From positions 1-64,000 of the forward strand of contig JAPYTQ010000001.1 of NCBI GenBank assembly GCA_029941905.1: a stretch of DNA of 64,000 bases. The letters run 5' to 3'. The notes under the pieces are model-generated. The model made no database searches, was not told the DNA's origin, and worked only from the letters and a program-made list of their open reading frames with translations. The DNA is from JAHRVQ01 sp029941905 (GTDB lineage: Bacteria; Pseudomonadota; Gammaproteobacteria; Pseudomonadales; Azotimanducaceae). Within the stretch, counting starts at the first letter, position 1; the number at the start of each line of letters is the position of its first letter. Shown piece after piece: positions 1-7,139 of the stretch. Position numbers and translations under genes: made by a program.

Positions 1-1669
1 GGCTCTGGGCAGTTTGCGGGCTCTGGGCAGTTTGCGGGCTCTGGGCAGTTTCATGACTCTCAAGGACATTTTTAAATTTGCTGTCAAAGCTATTCTGTTG
101 TTGGTTCGAAGGCCCAGTCGCAGTGGTCTCGTTCTGTATCGGTTCTGGAACTGCCGATTGCCAGCCGTCATCTTTAATCGGCGTCACATCCAGCAGCAGG
201 TCATCCAAGAGAAATGAAAGCCGTCTATCAGCGCTATTGCTGCTTGACATTTCCTCGATGGTTTCGACCTGGGCCTCTTCCTGCTGAATGTCTTCTGCAG
301 TCACTTCCTCAAATGGCAGCGCCTGAACGACAACACGCTCATCCATGCGACTTATACTGGCAAGAAGCGGGCTATAAACAAATCCCAATTCCATTCCATC
401 CCTGGCGACCCTGTACCAGACACCCCCTCTTGTTTTGGTTTCGCCTATGGCCCAGACTCTGGCGCCTTTCTTCAGGCGTCCAACCCGGGTCGCGGATGGA
501 AATGGTGCTTGCCTGACATTGGCTACTTTGATCGCTTCAAGGTCGTGATCCATAAACTCAACTTCAAATTCTTCCCTGACCGCAGCTCGTTGAGCCGCCT
601 TTTGCCTGGCCACTATCTCGTCCCGTTTTAACAATGCCAAGGTTACAAAGGGTCCCTCAGGATACTGCTTAAGGTAAGCGTCAAACTCTGTCCGGCTCTC
701 CGCGTTTTTTATGGAATCCCAGAATAATAATTCTGCACTGGAACGGTTTACTGTTATGGGAGCGGTTTTCAAGGTCTGGGCGACGACATTTTCCGGCAGA
801 ATAAAAACAAAATCTCCCCGATCAAAATTCTTGTCCCTTAACTTGCCATATCTCGGCGTTTGCAGCGACTCCGTCAGGTTCGTCACCCGATCGCCCAAAA
901 ACATACCCAGCTCGCTGGCAGTCACATAACCGTCACCGTTTGCATCGGACCTTTCATCACCATTGATGGCACGTATAAAGAGTTCCCTGAATGCACCATC
1001 GTCAGAAACAGTTTGGTCAGCATCCCCTGAGGTGAGGAACTGACGAACCGGGAAGGTAGTGGCACGGGTAATCGCCGCTGGAGGAATCGCCCTCTGACTG
1101 GAAAAAACAGTACCCGCGAAACACGAATCAAACACCGCATAAACATGTTTCGACACAGCCTGGCGCATAAAGGTTCCAAAATCCCTCAAAGCCACCGATG
1201 CGTACTTGAATTCTGCACCCTGGGTTGGAGGCGGGGCATCTCTGGGAATCAGATACCCTTCATGGTCGACCGTCGTTCCGTGACCGGCGAACCAGATAAA
1301 CAACCGGGCCGATGGATCATCACCTTTGAGAATAAAGAATCGTTTGAACACTGTGTTAAGTTCATTGGAGCTCAGGTTCTTATGTAACTCAACCTCAAAG
1401 CCCTTTGCCTCCAGGGCACCCGAAATAGCGACAGCGTCGGCAACGGCATTGCTGAGCCTGGGCCAGCCGTTGTCATATTCGTCAATGCCGATGACCAGCG
1501 CATAGCTTTTTGCGTACAGGTCGTATTTTTCGCTGATGGGGGCATCAGCCTTCTCGGAACTGCGAAGATTAACGGTAACACCACGGGAACCAGTTTCCGC
1601 CACCGCAATGGGTTGAAGAAAAGTTAACGTAAGTACCAACAAGAGAAGTGAGTATGTTGAGTTTCTCAC
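1..1669 (-). CDS. Secreted caspase-family (C14) protein with EF-hand-like loop and SH3 domain, partial at 3' end
   Basis: Open from a GTG at 1669 to the window edge (556 codons seen, no stop). The N-terminus is a signal peptide (hydrophobic LLLLVLTLTFL, cleavage likely after AVA). A caspase fold follows, with YALVIGIDEY, the catalytic His of FAGHG at residue 130 and the catalytic Cys of DSCFAG at residue 183. Residues 242-253 (DANGDGYVTASE) match a calcium-binding EF-hand-type loop. Residues about 379-441 look like a bacterial SH3 domain (VANVRQAP...GVWYRVARDG). The C-terminal region is low in order and ends in the window in copies of the hexapeptide TAQSPQ. Both catalytic residues are intact, so a peptidase is plausible; the substrate is unknown. 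It is divergent from the MCE operon, with 160 bp between start codons. Confidence 0.85.
   Translation of the reverse strand, partial: MRNSTYSLLLLVLTLTFLQPIAVAETGSRGVTVNLRSSEKADAPISEKYDLYAKSYALVIGIDEYDNGWPRLSNAVADAVAISGALEAKGFEVELHKNLSSNELNTVFKRFFILKGDDPSARLFIWFAGHGTTVDHEGYLIPRDAPPPTQGAEFKYASVALRDFGTFMRQAVSKHVYAVFDSCFAGTVFSSQRAIPPAAITRATTFPVRQFLTSGDADQTVSDDGAFRELFIRAINGDERSDANGDGYVTASELGMFLGDRVTNLTESLQTPRYGKLRDKNFDRGDFVFILPENVVAQTLKTAPITVNRSSAELLFWDSIKNAESRTEFDAYLKQYPEGPFVTLALLKRDEIVARQKAAQRAAVREEFEVEFMDHDLEAIKVANVRQAPFPSATRVGRLKKGARVWAIGETKTRGGVWYRVARDGMELGFVYSPLLASISRMDERVVVQALPFEEVTAEDIQQEEAQVETIEEMSSSNSADRRLSFLLDDLLLDVTPIKDDGWQSAVPEPIQNETTATGPSNQQQNSFDSKFKNVLESHETAQSPQTAQSPQTAQS
2..53 (-). 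repeat. 18-bp in-frame tandem repeat in caspase gene
   Basis: Three successive copies (the last incomplete) of an 18-bp unit, GGCTCTGGGCAGTTTGCG on the + strand, encode TAQSPQ hexapeptides at the C-terminal end of the caspase-family protein. The array reaches the window edge, so the copy number is unknown. Such arrays vary in length by slippage. Confidence 0.85.
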
Positions 1670-1759
1670 CCGGCTTTAACCCTGATGTCGTTAGAATGCC
1701 GGTATCATGCGAAAAATCGCAGCATTTTTCCAGTGGAAACAACGAATTAACCAGATTTT

Positions 1760-1787
1760 ACTGTTACTGTATGAAGAACGTAACAGT
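1760..1787. promoter_or_regulatory. Inverted repeat in the divergent caspase/operon promoter region
   Basis: ACTGTTAC (1760-1767) and GTAACAGT (1780-1787) form perfect 8-bp arms separated by 12 bp. The site lies between the two divergent starts (1669 and 1830), where a dimeric regulator could control both. No regulator gene in the window can be assigned to it. Confidence 0.4.
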
Positions 1788-1829
1788 GTTGGTATAGAAT
1801 CGCACAACCTGAAGGCGAAAGGCTCGACA

Positions 1830-2882
1830 ATGAACGTAAAGTTAGCTGCTAACTTGTGGATTTTAATGCTGATAATTCCCAGCCAGAAATTACAAGCAGA
1901 CGAGGTTGTGAAGGAGACCGCCGCAGGCGGAATCAATTGGACGCAAGGCGTGGTGTTTGCCAATGGTTACGGCACAGCCAAACCCGGAATGAGTGAAGCC
2001 CAGAGCAAGCTTCTCGCCCGCAGGGCAGCAATTGTTGACGGGCAGCGGAACCTTCTTGAGATTACCCGCGGTGTTCGAATCGACTCGACTCTCATAACCG
2101 ATCAACTGATGAACGAAAGCCGGGAAACGACAACGAAGATTGAGGGCATTATCAAAGGTGCCCGGGTGATTGAGGAAAATTATCAAAATGATATTGCCAC
2201 GGTCACCCTGGCTATGCCCATTGCCGGACAATTCCTGCAGGTTGCCTGGCCAGACCGGGCGAATACTGCCCGGTCCAATAATCATCTCCCCGCACCATCC
2301 TGGTCCAAAATTCAAACCCAACGATTACTGCTCTCTATGGGTGCGGTTGGTAGTCAGTTTCTCGATGCGCTGGTTCCCCTCGCCCATGCATCATCGCCAA
2401 TTACTATCAGAAAGGAATCTGAAGTAGAAGCCTACCGCCGCCTGCTGGAGTGGATGCAACAAGGATCCGATATCCAGGACGGTCAAGCGATAGATGAAAT
2501 GCTCAATGAGGCAATCAGTAACTACCAGACCAATAATCAGTTCTCCGGGTTACTCATTAATGCCAGTGGTGTCACGGACTTTGAGCTGGCGACCATACCG
2601 AAGATCAGGGACGACGAAGGCAACATCATTTATCCGAACGAGGGTACTTCTTATAGCGATATCGTCAACAACAGGGGCGTTTCCTACGACTTTGATTTAA
2701 ATGACGCGATTAAGGATCGCCGTGTAGCTACGTCGCCGTTTATCATCAAGGCGCTGTCGACCTACAAGAATTTTTCGTCTGACCTGATTATCAGCAAGCA
2801 GGATGCAGCTCGCGTACAGCAAAGTCCGAGCACCATGGAGGCGATGAACAAGGCCGGAGTACTGATTGTGGTGGCTATTTAA
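1830..2882 (+). CDS. Secreted LPP20-like protein, first paralogue
   Basis: 350 aa. The ATG at 1830 is chosen because GAAAGG lies upstream and it begins directly with a signal peptide (LAANLWILMLIIPSQKLQA); the frame is open further upstream but gives no signal. Residues about 50-140 carry the LPP20-family pattern: KLLARRAAIVDGQRNLLE, then GVRIDSTLITDQLM and a KGARVIEE strand. The C-terminal half is less familiar (PKIRDDEGNIIYPN, ending AGVLIVVAI) but is matched closely in the operon's eighth gene (9008-9988), so the two are full-length paralogues. LPP20-family proteins are periplasmic or outer-membrane proteins, some linked to flagella; this one has no lipobox. It is the first gene of the nine-gene operon. 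Its exact function is unknown. Confidence 0.8.
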   Translation: MNVKLAANLWILMLIIPSQKLQADEVVKETAAGGINWTQGVVFANGYGTAKPGMSEAQSKLLARRAAIVDGQRNLLEITRGVRIDSTLITDQLMNESRETTTKIEGIIKGARVIEENYQNDIATVTLAMPIAGQFLQVAWPDRANTARSNNHLPAPSWSKIQTQRLLLSMGAVGSQFLDALVPLAHASSPITIRKESEVEAYRRLLEWMQQGSDIQDGQAIDEMLNEAISNYQTNNQFSGLLINASGVTDFELATIPKIRDDEGNIIYPNEGTSYSDIVNNRGVSYDFDLNDAIKDRRVATSPFIIKALSTYKNFSSDLIISKQDAARVQQSPSTMEAMNKAGVLIVVAI

Positions 2883-2883
2883 G

Positions 2884-3861
2884 GTGAACAGGCTGTTTTC
2901 ATTTTTTACCTGCAGCTTTTTTCTGCTGTTGGTTTGTTTCCAGTCCTATGCTGTCGATCGTAATTTCGAATCCCCCAGAAAAGCCTACATAAAAGCGCAG
3001 AAATTAGTAGCCACCGACGCTAAACAGGCCAGGTTGTTTCTGAAAGATGCCGTTGCTCAATACCCAAAGGATACTCTTCTGCTCTCGCTGTATGCGCGGC
3101 ATTTATTCGATGTCGGACTAATGGGCGAAGCCGAACAAGTAGCCCGTGATGTGTTAGAGGAAGACTACAACGAAGAACTCGCCGCATTGCTTGACCAGAT
3201 TGAAATGGAACTTGCCAAGCTGACCGCATCCAAAAATATGAGCATGGTTACGGTGGAAAAGCATATCCGTACCGGTGATTACGTCACTGCTCTCGCGTTA
3301 GCAGTTCTGGCGACTGGGAAATGGCCGCAAGACGATGGTCTGTACTATCTAAAAGGTCAAGCCTTGTATGGACTGGACGAATTGGATAGAGCAGAAATAG
3401 CCTACCGGATTGCTTTGGGCATAAATCCCCAAAACCTCGCTGCTAAAACAAAAATTGAAGCCATACGAACTACAGAATCCGCCCAGACAAGTGAAGAGTT
3501 GGCTGAGTGGATAGGTATTGCAAAAGACAAGGTGGGAGATTTTATCGTGACTTTCCTTGCATTGTTCACTGCGTTTATCACCAACTCCCTGATTGCCCCT
3601 GTGATCCTGCACTACAAACTCAATCGATCCAGGCGTTCATTTGAACGCGGTCAATACGATGATTTCACAGATTTGATGGAAGCGTTGCTGGACCAGGAAC
3701 AATTCTCCCCTATACGTACCAATTTCCAGTTTTTGTTGAAACAAAGAACTTACGACGAAGCAAAAGAAATTCTCAACAGCTATGTAAACACAGTGGAGCG
3801 ACTACCCACCCTACTTCGAATTTTGGAACGTGAATATGAGAAGAAGCTGGAAGCGACTTAG
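2884..3861 (+). CDS. TPR protein with signal peptide and C-terminal membrane anchor
   Basis: 325 aa. The GTG at 2884, one base after the previous stop, gives a clean signal sequence (FFTCSFFLLLVCFQSYA). Residues 30-200 are helical repeats of TPR type (for example PKDTLLLSLYARHLFDVG and YYLKGQALYGLDELDRAEIA). A single membrane span near residues 220-242 (FIVTFLALFTAFITNSLIAPVIL) is followed by basic residues KLNRSRRSF, so the N-terminal TPR part is predicted periplasmic and the C-terminal about 80 residues cytoplasmic. This topology could connect periplasmic partners to the inner-membrane permease and ATPase-like subunit encoded downstream. It overlaps the next gene by 26 bp. No named family was recognised. 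Confidence 0.8.
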   Translation: MNRLFSFFTCSFFLLLVCFQSYAVDRNFESPRKAYIKAQKLVATDAKQARLFLKDAVAQYPKDTLLLSLYARHLFDVGLMGEAEQVARDVLEEDYNEELAALLDQIEMELAKLTASKNMSMVTVEKHIRTGDYVTALALAVLATGKWPQDDGLYYLKGQALYGLDELDRAEIAYRIALGINPQNLAAKTKIEAIRTTESAQTSEELAEWIGIAKDKVGDFIVTFLALFTAFITNSLIAPVILHYKLNRSRRSFERGQYDDFTDLMEALLDQEQFSPIRTNFQFLLKQRTYDEAKEILNSYVNTVERLPTLLRILEREYEKKLEAT

Positions 3862-4603
3862 TTCTGCTATTCTCCTCATTGCGTCTGGATGTAGTAGCAC
3901 TGGTCCGATTAATCAATCCCCAACGATCGACCCAATGGAACAAAGCGCAGTCAGTGCAGCAAATCTGAATTTTGATGCCGATGCATCAACCAGTGCAGAC
4001 AATGCTCTGCAGAAGTATCAATCCTTTGATGATCTGGCCGGGCAATGGCGAATACATGACCTGAAAACGAGAATGGCGTTGCGGCAGGGGGATCGTGCTG
4101 AGGCTGAGGTACAGGTTTCTGAATTAGAAACTCTGTCTGTTCAGTTATCATCCAGGCACATCTTCTACCAGACCCATCTGCTGTCGGGCCAGGTCAACGA
4201 AGACCCTCAACACTTTGCTGACGCACTCAGGTTCGCCAGCACCTCCCTGGAACAAGCGGTTGTTCATACCTATCTTGGAACAACAGACAAGGCCATAGAA
4301 CTGATCCAGGATGACCTGAAAAACAATGTTACGAACAATCCCGCGGACCGGGCGTTTATCTACTACCGCGCTGGTCTGTCAAGTGGATCTTCCATTCATT
4401 ACCAACTCGCACTGCAATATTATCAACTCGCCGAAGATGCCCGCGGCGTCGCCGATACCCTGGTTCGCCTTGCCCGTCAAAACGCTGAAAACAATCGCCT
4501 GCAAGAAGCAAAAGTATTCGCCTACAGGGCGATCAAGGCGCTGCGCGCAATTGGGGACACAGATCGCGCCAACAGCGTTAACGCCTGGCAGTTGAGCTTG
4601 TAG
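3836..4603 (+). CDS. TPR-type lipoprotein
   Basis: 255 aa. A GTG at 3830 and an ATG at 3836 are both possible; the ATG gives the shorter n-region MRRSWKRLSS, followed by AILLIASGC, a good lipobox with lipidated Cys19. The residue after Cys is Ser, so outer-membrane sorting is expected. The mature part is helical with TPR-like pairs (RQGDRAEAEVQVSELETL; HYQLALQYYQLAEDARGVAD; LQEAKVFAYRAIKALRAIGD). The start lies inside the preceding gene, and its TAG stop shares one base with the GTG of the permease gene, which indicates translational coupling. It probably serves as an outer-membrane-side scaffold for the MCE machinery; that role is inferred from context only. Confidence 0.78.
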   Translation: MRRSWKRLSSAILLIASGCSSTGPINQSPTIDPMEQSAVSAANLNFDADASTSADNALQKYQSFDDLAGQWRIHDLKTRMALRQGDRAEAEVQVSELETLSVQLSSRHIFYQTHLLSGQVNEDPQHFADALRFASTSLEQAVVHTYLGTTDKAIELIQDDLKNNVTNNPADRAFIYYRAGLSSGSSIHYQLALQYYQLAEDARGVADTLVRLARQNAENNRLQEAKVFAYRAIKALRAIGDTDRANSVNAWQLSL

Positions 4604-5433
4604 TGAGCTCACTAGCAGGCTCGGCCAAGGCAGGTATCAGCAGTTTCCTTAGTGCCTGTGGACGCAAGCCCCGGGAAGCGATAATTTACATCCTGGACAT
4701 TATTGGACTTATTTCCGTTGCACTGGCCACCAGCAAACACCTCCTCGAAGGTAAACGGCGACAGGTCTTCTTCCGTTTGTTTATTCGCCAGCTTTACAAT
4801 ACCGGCGTAAAAGCACTGTACATCAATGGCATGATTGCGATTTTCATCGGCGCTTTGCTGATGTCCCGATTATTCGATTATTTCTCACAAGACGCGTTGT
4901 CCAACCAGTATGGCTATCTCTTTGTAGTGATCATTTTCAGGGAATTGGGTCCCCTCGTCTCCGGGATTATTCTGATTGCAAGATCCGCCACCGCCATCAC
5001 CTCCGAAATTGGCTATCTGCGCCTGACCAGAGAGTTCCAGGTCCTGCATGGACTGGGTATAAACCCGGTGTTTCTATTTCTGTTACCGGTTTTCTTTGCA
5101 TTTCCGATTTCGCTGTTCCTGATGTTTATTTATTTTGATTTCGTCTGCGTCCTGTCCGCCTACGTGTTTATATGGATGTCTGACCCCAGTGTTGTCTTTT
5201 TGGATTTTCTCACAGCGATACTGGATCAAATTACGCTCAATGAAATCGCGGTTAACGCCGTCAAAGCGGTCCTCGGTGGTATGATTATTGGCGTGATATC
5301 CATTCACTTCGGCGCAAAGGCAACGGACAGTTTCGAAGATATTTCTACGGCAATTTCCAATTCCACTACGTCGCAACTAATGGTCTTTTTCCTCATTAAC
5401 ATTGTTTTGTCATTACTCGCATACACACAGTAG
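4603..5433 (+). CDS. MlaE-type ABC permease
   Basis: 276 aa, GTG start overlapping the previous stop. It carries the MlaE/YrbE signature at residues 112-155 (FRELGPLVSGIILIARSATA, then EIGYLR and LHGLGINP), flanked by about five membrane spans. Family members form the inner-membrane dimer that works with an MlaF ATPase and a hexameric MCE (MlaD) ring to move phospholipids across the periplasm. The next two genes supply precisely those partner families, so assignment to an MCE transporter is firm. Transport direction and lipid are unknown. No mlaB (STAS) or mlaC gene lies in the cluster; extra secreted proteins are there instead. Confidence 0.88.
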   Translation: MSSLAGSAKAGISSFLSACGRKPREAIIYILDIIGLISVALATSKHLLEGKRRQVFFRLFIRQLYNTGVKALYINGMIAIFIGALLMSRLFDYFSQDALSNQYGYLFVVIIFRELGPLVSGIILIARSATAITSEIGYLRLTREFQVLHGLGINPVFLFLLPVFFAFPISLFLMFIYFDFVCVLSAYVFIWMSDPSVVFLDFLTAILDQITLNEIAVNAVKAVLGGMIIGVISIHFGAKATDSFEDISTAISNSTTSQLMVFFLINIVLSLLAYTQ

Positions 5434-5441
5434 GGCTGCTG

Positions 5442-6095
5442 ATGGGCGTTGAAGTAAAAAACCTGCATATCGAATACCCGGATCAACTCGTGTTTGACGA
5501 TGTGAACCTGAGCGTACCCGATGATCAGATCGTGGCCGTGCACACAGACGTATTGGACGGTGGTACCAGCCTGTTAAAGGGTATCGCTGGATTTCTGCGT
5601 GGCGTCAACGGCGAAGTCTGGTTCGAAGGCTACAATCTGCTAGAAGAGACACCTGCCGAAATTCGGTTCCGCCTGGGCTATGTGTACGAGGATCAGGGTC
5701 TTGCGAGTATTTACTCGGTTTTCCAGAACATCAGCCTGCCGATGCAGTTTCATACCCAGTTATCTAATATCGAGATCAGCGAGATGGTACACGAAGTATG
5801 TGAATTCTTCGCAATACCTGAATATCAGTACGAACTTCGGCCACATCAACTCAACGATGTCCAGACACGGATGGTCAACCTCGCCAGGGCCCTGATCGTC
5901 AAACCAGGGTTATTGCTAATCGACGAACTGGAGGGTGGGATGCCAGAAGACTACTTAAGGGATACAATGCAGGCATTGAAAGATCGGCAAGCTAAATATC
6001 CCATGGCTATCATCATGGCCACATCAAGTGATATTGTGAAGGAACGAGCTGATCGGGTCTACTTAATAGAAAACAATAATCTGGTAGCCGCCTAA
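5442..6095 (+). CDS. MlaF-like ABC ATPase homologue with degenerate motifs (probable pseudo-ATPase)
   Basis: 217 aa, shorter than the roughly 260-270 aa usual for MlaF. The overall ABC layout is clear (LHIEYPDQLVFDDVNLSVPD; LARALIVKPGLLLIDELEGG; ADRVYLIENNNLV), but key motifs are changed. The Walker A position (residues 34-44) reads HTDVLDGGTSL, without the GK[ST] lysine. The Q-loop region reads VYEDQ. The signature is LNDVQ (137-141) instead of LSGGQ. The H-switch His is replaced (MATSSD, 193-198). Only Walker B, LLLIDE (157-162), is intact. ATP hydrolysis therefore looks impaired or lost although the frame is uninterrupted, so the protein may have a structural or regulatory role. It lies between the permease and MCE genes in the normal Mla position. 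Confidence 0.85.
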   Translation: MGVEVKNLHIEYPDQLVFDDVNLSVPDDQIVAVHTDVLDGGTSLLKGIAGFLRGVNGEVWFEGYNLLEETPAEIRFRLGYVYEDQGLASIYSVFQNISLPMQFHTQLSNIEISEMVHEVCEFFAIPEYQYELRPHQLNDVQTRMVNLARALIVKPGLLLIDELEGGMPEDYLRDTMQALKDRQAKYPMAIIMATSSDIVKERADRVYLIENNNLVAA

Positions 6096-6097
6096 CA

Positions 6098-7093
6098 ATG
6101 AAAACATCTGCATACACACCGTTCGAGGTCGGAACCAAGGACAGAGTTGTCGGACTTTTTGTCATCGGTGCAGTACTGTTGTTTCTGCTCGGCTTCCTGA
6201 TTCCGAAGATTCAACAACTAGCCGATGAAGGCATACCCTTTTACACATCCCTTGACCAGACTTACGGTATTGCCCCGAAAGCTGCGGTGAGACTACGTGG
6301 TGTCGTTATCGGGAAGGTCACTGAGGTTAAGTTTTCCGACGGCGCAGTACGAGTTGATCTTAGTCTTTCATCAAGTTACGCAGATTTTTACACCGTTGGC
6401 AGCCGGTTGGAAGTCGACAGTGAAATTGGCATTAATATGTTCCTCACCGGTAGTGGGCTAATTCTGCTACCCGGGGAGCAGGATAAGGCACTGTTGCAAC
6501 CTGATTCGTTTCTTCACACGGACAAGCCGAAAGGTCTGGGTTCAATTATCCAGGAAACCGCAATTATAGAAATAAAGAACCAGGTCACTGAGATCATCCA
6601 CAACGTCGAACTAATCACCTCCGGCATTACCGAAAACCAGGACAAAGTATACCGCAGCCTCGATAACCTGGAACAGGTCACTGCAAACCTGGCGGAAGTG
6701 AGCAAGTCATTGCCAAAGTTGACCCAATCTGTCGACAGCAGCCTGGCCTCACTGCAACACACCATGGTTGGGGTTGACAAGATGGTGGTGCGAACAAATG
6801 AGAACCTCCAGCCATTGTTACAGCAGGTCACGCAATTGACTACTGAGGCAACAAAGACCATATCAGAAACAGATATTTTGCTCCGGGCAGCAACACCGGT
6901 CGTTAACCAACTGCCCACATTCCTGGTAACTACCGAAATTGCCATACAGAGTCTCACGCAACTCACCGATCAGATGGGCAATTCCTGGCTCTTCGGCAGC
7001 AGTGGAGACTCCGTCGCACCCCGGACCCCGGGCCCTTATATTCATCCCCATGACGATTCACTTTACAATGACCTGATAGTGAACCCCGAATAG
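6098..7093 (+). CDS. MCE-domain (MlaD-type) protein
   Basis: 331 aa. The cytoplasmic tail is FEVGTKDRVVG, a membrane span lies at about residues 18-36 (LFVIGAVLLFLLGFLIP), and one MCE domain spans about 40-125 (FYTSLDQTYGIAPKAAVRLR, VVIGKVTEVKF, VDSEIGINMF). A long helical region (about 150-285, rich in Q, T, V, S heptads) follows, as in MCE proteins with extended C-terminal helices. MCE subunits hexamerise in the periplasm and form a lipid channel on the MlaE permease. ATG two bases after the ATPase-like stop, so the genes are coupled. After the stop three near copies of ATAGTGAAC lie before the next gene. Confidence 0.88.
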   Translation: MKTSAYTPFEVGTKDRVVGLFVIGAVLLFLLGFLIPKIQQLADEGIPFYTSLDQTYGIAPKAAVRLRGVVIGKVTEVKFSDGAVRVDLSLSSSYADFYTVGSRLEVDSEIGINMFLTGSGLILLPGEQDKALLQPDSFLHTDKPKGLGSIIQETAIIEIKNQVTEIIHNVELITSGITENQDKVYRSLDNLEQVTANLAEVSKSLPKLTQSVDSSLASLQHTMVGVDKMVVRTNENLQPLLQQVTQLTTEATKTISETDILLRAATPVVNQLPTFLVTTEIAIQSLTQLTDQMGNSWLFGSSGDSVAPRTPGPYIHPHDDSLYNDLIVNPE

Positions 7094-7139
7094 TGAACCC
7101 ACAATAGTGAACAATGACACTCAATAAAGGAGCTTGTTA

